DNA of 11,136 bases from DATBLZ01 sp036555065. GTDB taxonomy: Bacteria > Pseudomonadota > Gammaproteobacteria > Steroidobacterales > Rariloculaceae. The stretch lies in the NCBI GenBank assembly GCA_036555065.1, contig DATBLZ010000082.1:1-11136 (forward strand), given 5' to 3'. Below the pieces are notes generated by a model, which saw nothing but the letters and a program-made list of their open reading frames with translations, had not been told where the DNA came from and did no database searches. This document shows positions 9,696 to 11,136 of this stretch, one piece after another. The translations under genes and the position numbers were made by a program. Position 1 is the stretch's first letter. The number at the start of each line of letters is the position of its first letter.

Positions 9696-9729
9696 GGGCC
9701 GGCATTAAACCACAGGCGTCCGGCCCATG
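9693..9729. repeat. Perfect 10-bp inverted repeat at the lolE start
   Basis: CATGGGCCGG (9693-9702) is matched exactly by its reverse complement CCGGCCCATG (9720-9729), leaving a 17-bp centre. The left arm includes the lolE start codon on the minus strand. The right arm also sits in a self-complementary GCCCATGGGC (9723-9732). In RNA this would pair the lolE AUG region; in DNA the arms flank a -10-like TTTAAT. It could be an operator or a translational control hairpin, and neither is proven. Confidence 0.7.
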
Positions 9730-9734
9730 GGCAA
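9704..9734 (-). promoter_or_regulatory. Candidate sigma70 promoter for the lolE operon
   Basis: On the minus strand an extended -10, TGGTTTAAT (TTTAAT at 9709-9704), matches five of six consensus bases plus the TGn extension. TTGCCC at 9734-9729 is a possible -35 (four of six) with a long 19-bp spacer. The predicted transcript start would be only a few bases before the lolE ATG, giving an almost leaderless message. This would fit the lack of a ribosome binding site. Moderate to low confidence. Confidence 0.4.
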
Positions 9735-9770
9735 AATGTGACGCAGGCCGCAGAATGCGCGCGCCGCCGA

Positions 9771-9799
9771 TTTCGAGCCTTGTGGCCGGGTGCTATAGT
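9771..9799 (+). promoter_or_regulatory. Promoter for the small exported protein gene
   Basis: TGCTATAGT (9791-9799) is an extended -10 with TATAGT at 9794-9799, five of six consensus bases plus TGn. The -35 position with a 17-bp spacer is TTTCGA (9771-9776), a poor match, as is common with extended -10 promoters. The predicted start is near 9806, leaving a leader of about 23 nt with AAAGGA at 9816-9821, 7 nt before the ATG. It may also drive mfd. Confidence 0.55.
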
Positions 9800-9828
9800 C
9801 GTGTGGAATCGGTGCAAAGGACGTACCC

Positions 9829-10104
9829 ATGCTTCGCAAAACCTTGATTGGATGTGCGCTCGCTCTCGTGGCTGCTACGACGTTGGGCAACACGTTGCTC
9901 ATCGACGGAATCGAGGTCGACCAGCAGTCCGCGAGCTCGCGGCCGAAGCCCGGCTCGACCATGACCACCGTCGAGGCGCAATTCGGTGCGCCGACCCAAC
10001 GCTTGCCCGCCGTCGGCGAGCCGCCGATCACGCGCTGGGAGTACCCGGGCTTCACCGTCGTGTTCGAGCACGATCGGGTTCTCCATACCGTCGTTCGCCA
10101 CTAG
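9829..10104 (+). CDS. Small exported protein of unknown function
   Basis: The gene encodes 91 residues with a clear ribosome binding site (AAAGGA, 7-nt spacing) and an extended -10 promoter, so it is probably a real expressed gene. Residues 1-20 (MLRKTLIGCALALVAATTLG) look like a Sec signal peptide, with likely cleavage near residue 20. The mature part has about 70 residues: a short segment TLLIDGIEVDQQS, then PGSTMTTVEAQFGAPTQRLP (41-60), PPITRWEYPGF (65-75) and TVVFEHDRVLHTVV (76-89). The run G-x-T-x-x-x-V-x-x-x-F-G-x-P followed by a W-x-Y-P strand and a phenylalanine-rich strand recalls the BamE/SmpA-OmlA type of small periplasmic fold. It also resembles short uncharacterised proteins I recall from pseudomonads. 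That is resemblance only and no function is assigned. It is divergent from lolE and 54 bp before mfd. Confidence 0.8.
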   Translation: MLRKTLIGCALALVAATTLGNTLLIDGIEVDQQSASSRPKPGSTMTTVEAQFGAPTQRLPAVGEPPITRWEYPGFTVVFEHDRVLHTVVRH

Positions 10105-10123
10105 CCCGCTCGCAAAGACCGCT

Positions 10124-10157
10124 GTGGGATAATTCGTCGCTTTAGCGGCGAACCCAC
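10124..10157 (+). promoter_or_regulatory. Predicted RNA hairpin in front of mfd
   Basis: GTGGG (10124-10128) pairs with CCCAC (10153-10157). Inside it TTCGTCGC (10133-10140) pairs with GCGGCGAA (10145-10152), with one U-G pair, closing a TTTA loop; ATAA (10129-10132) bulges on the left. In all 13 base pairs end one base before the mfd TTG start. No T-run follows, so it is not a standard terminator. In a transcript from the upstream gene it would cover the mfd ribosome binding region. Confidence 0.5.
10125..10133 (+). promoter_or_regulatory. Possible extended -10 element for mfd
   Basis: TGGGATAAT contains GATAAT (five of six bases of TATAAT) with the TGn extension. No -35 match is visible at 16-18 bp spacing. 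A start near 10140 would give a short leader that omits the left half of the hairpin. Confidence 0.3.
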
Positions 10158-10158
10158 G

Positions 10159-11136
10159 TTGACTGACCGCGGCGCAATCCTAGGACTCGACTTACCCGAC
10201 CGCCAACGCCCACGGCTCGTGTGGTCGCAGCTCTTCGGCGCGGCACCCGGCCTCGCGGCGGCCGAAGCGATCGCGCGCCACGACGGCACCGTCTGCGTGA
10301 TTGCCCGCTCGGCGGCCGCGCTCGAGCGCCTCGAGGGCGAGATCACGTTCTTTGCGGGCGCGCGCACGACGCGGCGTTTCCCCGACTACGAGACGCTGCC
10401 GTACGAAGCGATCTCGCCGCCTAAAGATCTGCTCGCCGAGCGGCTCGCGGCTCTCTACGAGCTCACGAGCGGCCGCGCGGTCAAGCTGCTCGTAAACGCC
10501 GAGGCGCTTCTCGGTCGGCTGCCGCCGCCCGACTTCATCGGCGCGCGTTCATTGTCGCTCGAGGTCGGGCAAACGCTCGACCGCGCCGATCTCACCGAGC
10601 GCTTGGTGCACCATGGTTACTTGCGCGTCGACCAGGTCGCGGAGCCCGGCGAGTTCGCCGTGCGCGGCGCGTTGCTCGACCTCTATCCTACGGGCGCTGC
10701 AGAGCCCGTCCGCATCGACCTGCTCGATGAAGAGGTCGAGAGCCTGCGCCTGTTCGACCCCGAGACGCAGCGCACTCGCGGCGCGACTCGTCGCATCATG
10801 ATCTTGCCCGCGCGCGAGTTCCCGTTCGACGCCGCCGCGATACGCGGATTTCGCGAGCGCTACCGCGACTATTTCCCCGGCGAGCCCGGCCGCAGCGCGA
10901 TATACCGCGATATCTCCGAAGCGCTGTTGCCTGCGGGCATCGAATACTATTTACCGCTGTTCTTTGCGACCACGAGCTCGCTGCTCGACTATCTGCCGGC
11001 CGACACGCTCATCGTCGAGACGGAGGATGCGCTCGCGGACCTCACTACTGCCTGGCAGCTCGTCGAGGAACGCTACGAGCAGCTCCGCGGCGATCTCGAG
11101 CATCCGCTGCTCGCGCCCGCGGCTGCGTTCTTCCCG
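10159..11136 (+). CDS. mfd: Transcription-repair coupling factor Mfd, N-terminal part (cut by window edge)
   Basis: Mfd binds RNA polymerase stalled at DNA damage, releases it with a translocase motor and recruits UvrA. The first 326 of about 1150 residues are present, covering the UvrB-like N-terminal region and the start of what follows. Seen and matching E. coli Mfd: DYETLPYEAISPPKDLLAER (76-95), HGYLRVDQVAEPGEFAVRGA (152-171), LLDLYPTG (172-179), DEEVESLRLFDPETQRT (190-206), LPAREFP (216-222) and LLPAGIEYYLPLFF (256-269). The start is TTG at 10159: between it and the in-frame stop at 10102 there is no ATG, GTG or other TTG, and the resulting N-terminus has family length. GTG at 10219 would remove conserved sequence. 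The ribosome binding site is weak and sits in a hairpin. The RNA polymerase-binding and helicase domains lie outside the window. Confidence 0.95.
   Translation, partial: MTDRGAILGLDLPDRQRPRLVWSQLFGAAPGLAAAEAIARHDGTVCVIARSAAALERLEGEITFFAGARTTRRFPDYETLPYEAISPPKDLLAERLAALYELTSGRAVKLLVNAEALLGRLPPPDFIGARSLSLEVGQTLDRADLTERLVHHGYLRVDQVAEPGEFAVRGALLDLYPTGAAEPVRIDLLDEEVESLRLFDPETQRTRGATRRIMILPAREFPFDAAAIRGFRERYRDYFPGEPGRSAIYRDISEALLPAGIEYYLPLFFATTSSLLDYLPADTLIVETEDALADLTTAWQLVEERYEQLRGDLEHPLLAPAAAFFP

Noticed and set aside
9793..9817. Minus-strand promoter using TATAGC (9798-9793) with TTGCAC (9817-9812)
   Set aside because: Both hexamers resemble consensus, but the spacer is only 13 bp, too short for a sigma70 promoter.
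9829..9890. Lipobox in the small exported protein (LIGC at residues 6-9)
   Set aside because: The pattern fits a lipobox, but Cys9 is too near the N-terminus for a signal peptide and is followed by eleven more hydrophobic or small residues. An ordinary Sec signal cleaved near residue 20 is more likely.
10124..10157. Intrinsic terminator between the small gene and mfd
   Set aside because: The hairpin is strong enough but is followed by GTTGACTGACC, not a T-run, and sits directly on the mfd start.

Overview
The window comes from a high-GC Gammaproteobacterium. The evidence is protein similarity and gene neighbourhood: LolC/LolD/LolE, MsbA, LpxK and KdsB resemble the enterobacterial and pseudomonad types, and codons are GC-rich with frequent CTC, GCG, CGC and GAG. 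The order comEC-exbB-exbD-msbA-lpxK-kdsB is one I associate with Xanthomonadales-like lineages. I cannot name a genus from sequence alone.

Layout. Bases 1-9695 carry nine genes on the minus strand, read right to left as lolE, lolC, lolD, comEC, exbB, exbD, msbA, lpxK and kdsB (kdsB runs off the left edge). They are packed like one long operon. Most junctions overlap by 4-35 bp or are separated by only 3 bp. The largest gaps are 26 bp (lolD/comEC) and 33 bp (comEC/exbB). Bases 9696-9828 form a divergent intergenic region with a perfect 10-bp inverted repeat at the lolE start and an extended -10 promoter facing the other way. Bases 9829-10104 encode a small exported protein on the plus strand. 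After a 54-bp gap containing a strong predicted hairpin, mfd starts at 10159 and runs off the right edge.

How the genes work together. The minus-strand block is an envelope-biogenesis unit. KdsB activates Kdo, LpxK adds the 4'-phosphate of lipid A, and MsbA flips core-lipid A across the inner membrane. LolCDE extracts outer-membrane lipoproteins for transfer to LolA. ExbB/ExbD form a proton-driven inner-membrane motor whose partner is not in the window. ComEC is a DNA-uptake channel homologue. Mfd couples transcription to repair and is functionally separate.

In E. coli these genes lie in two distant places (comEC/ycaI-msbA-lpxK-kdsB, and mfd next to lolCDE), so the window joins two envelope clusters. 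I see no mobile element, CRISPR array, tRNA, rRNA or defence system, and nothing that amounts to a wholly new system. The points most worth checking are the two inverted-repeat structures at the lolE and mfd starts, the orphan ExbBD pair, and the small exported protein next to mfd.
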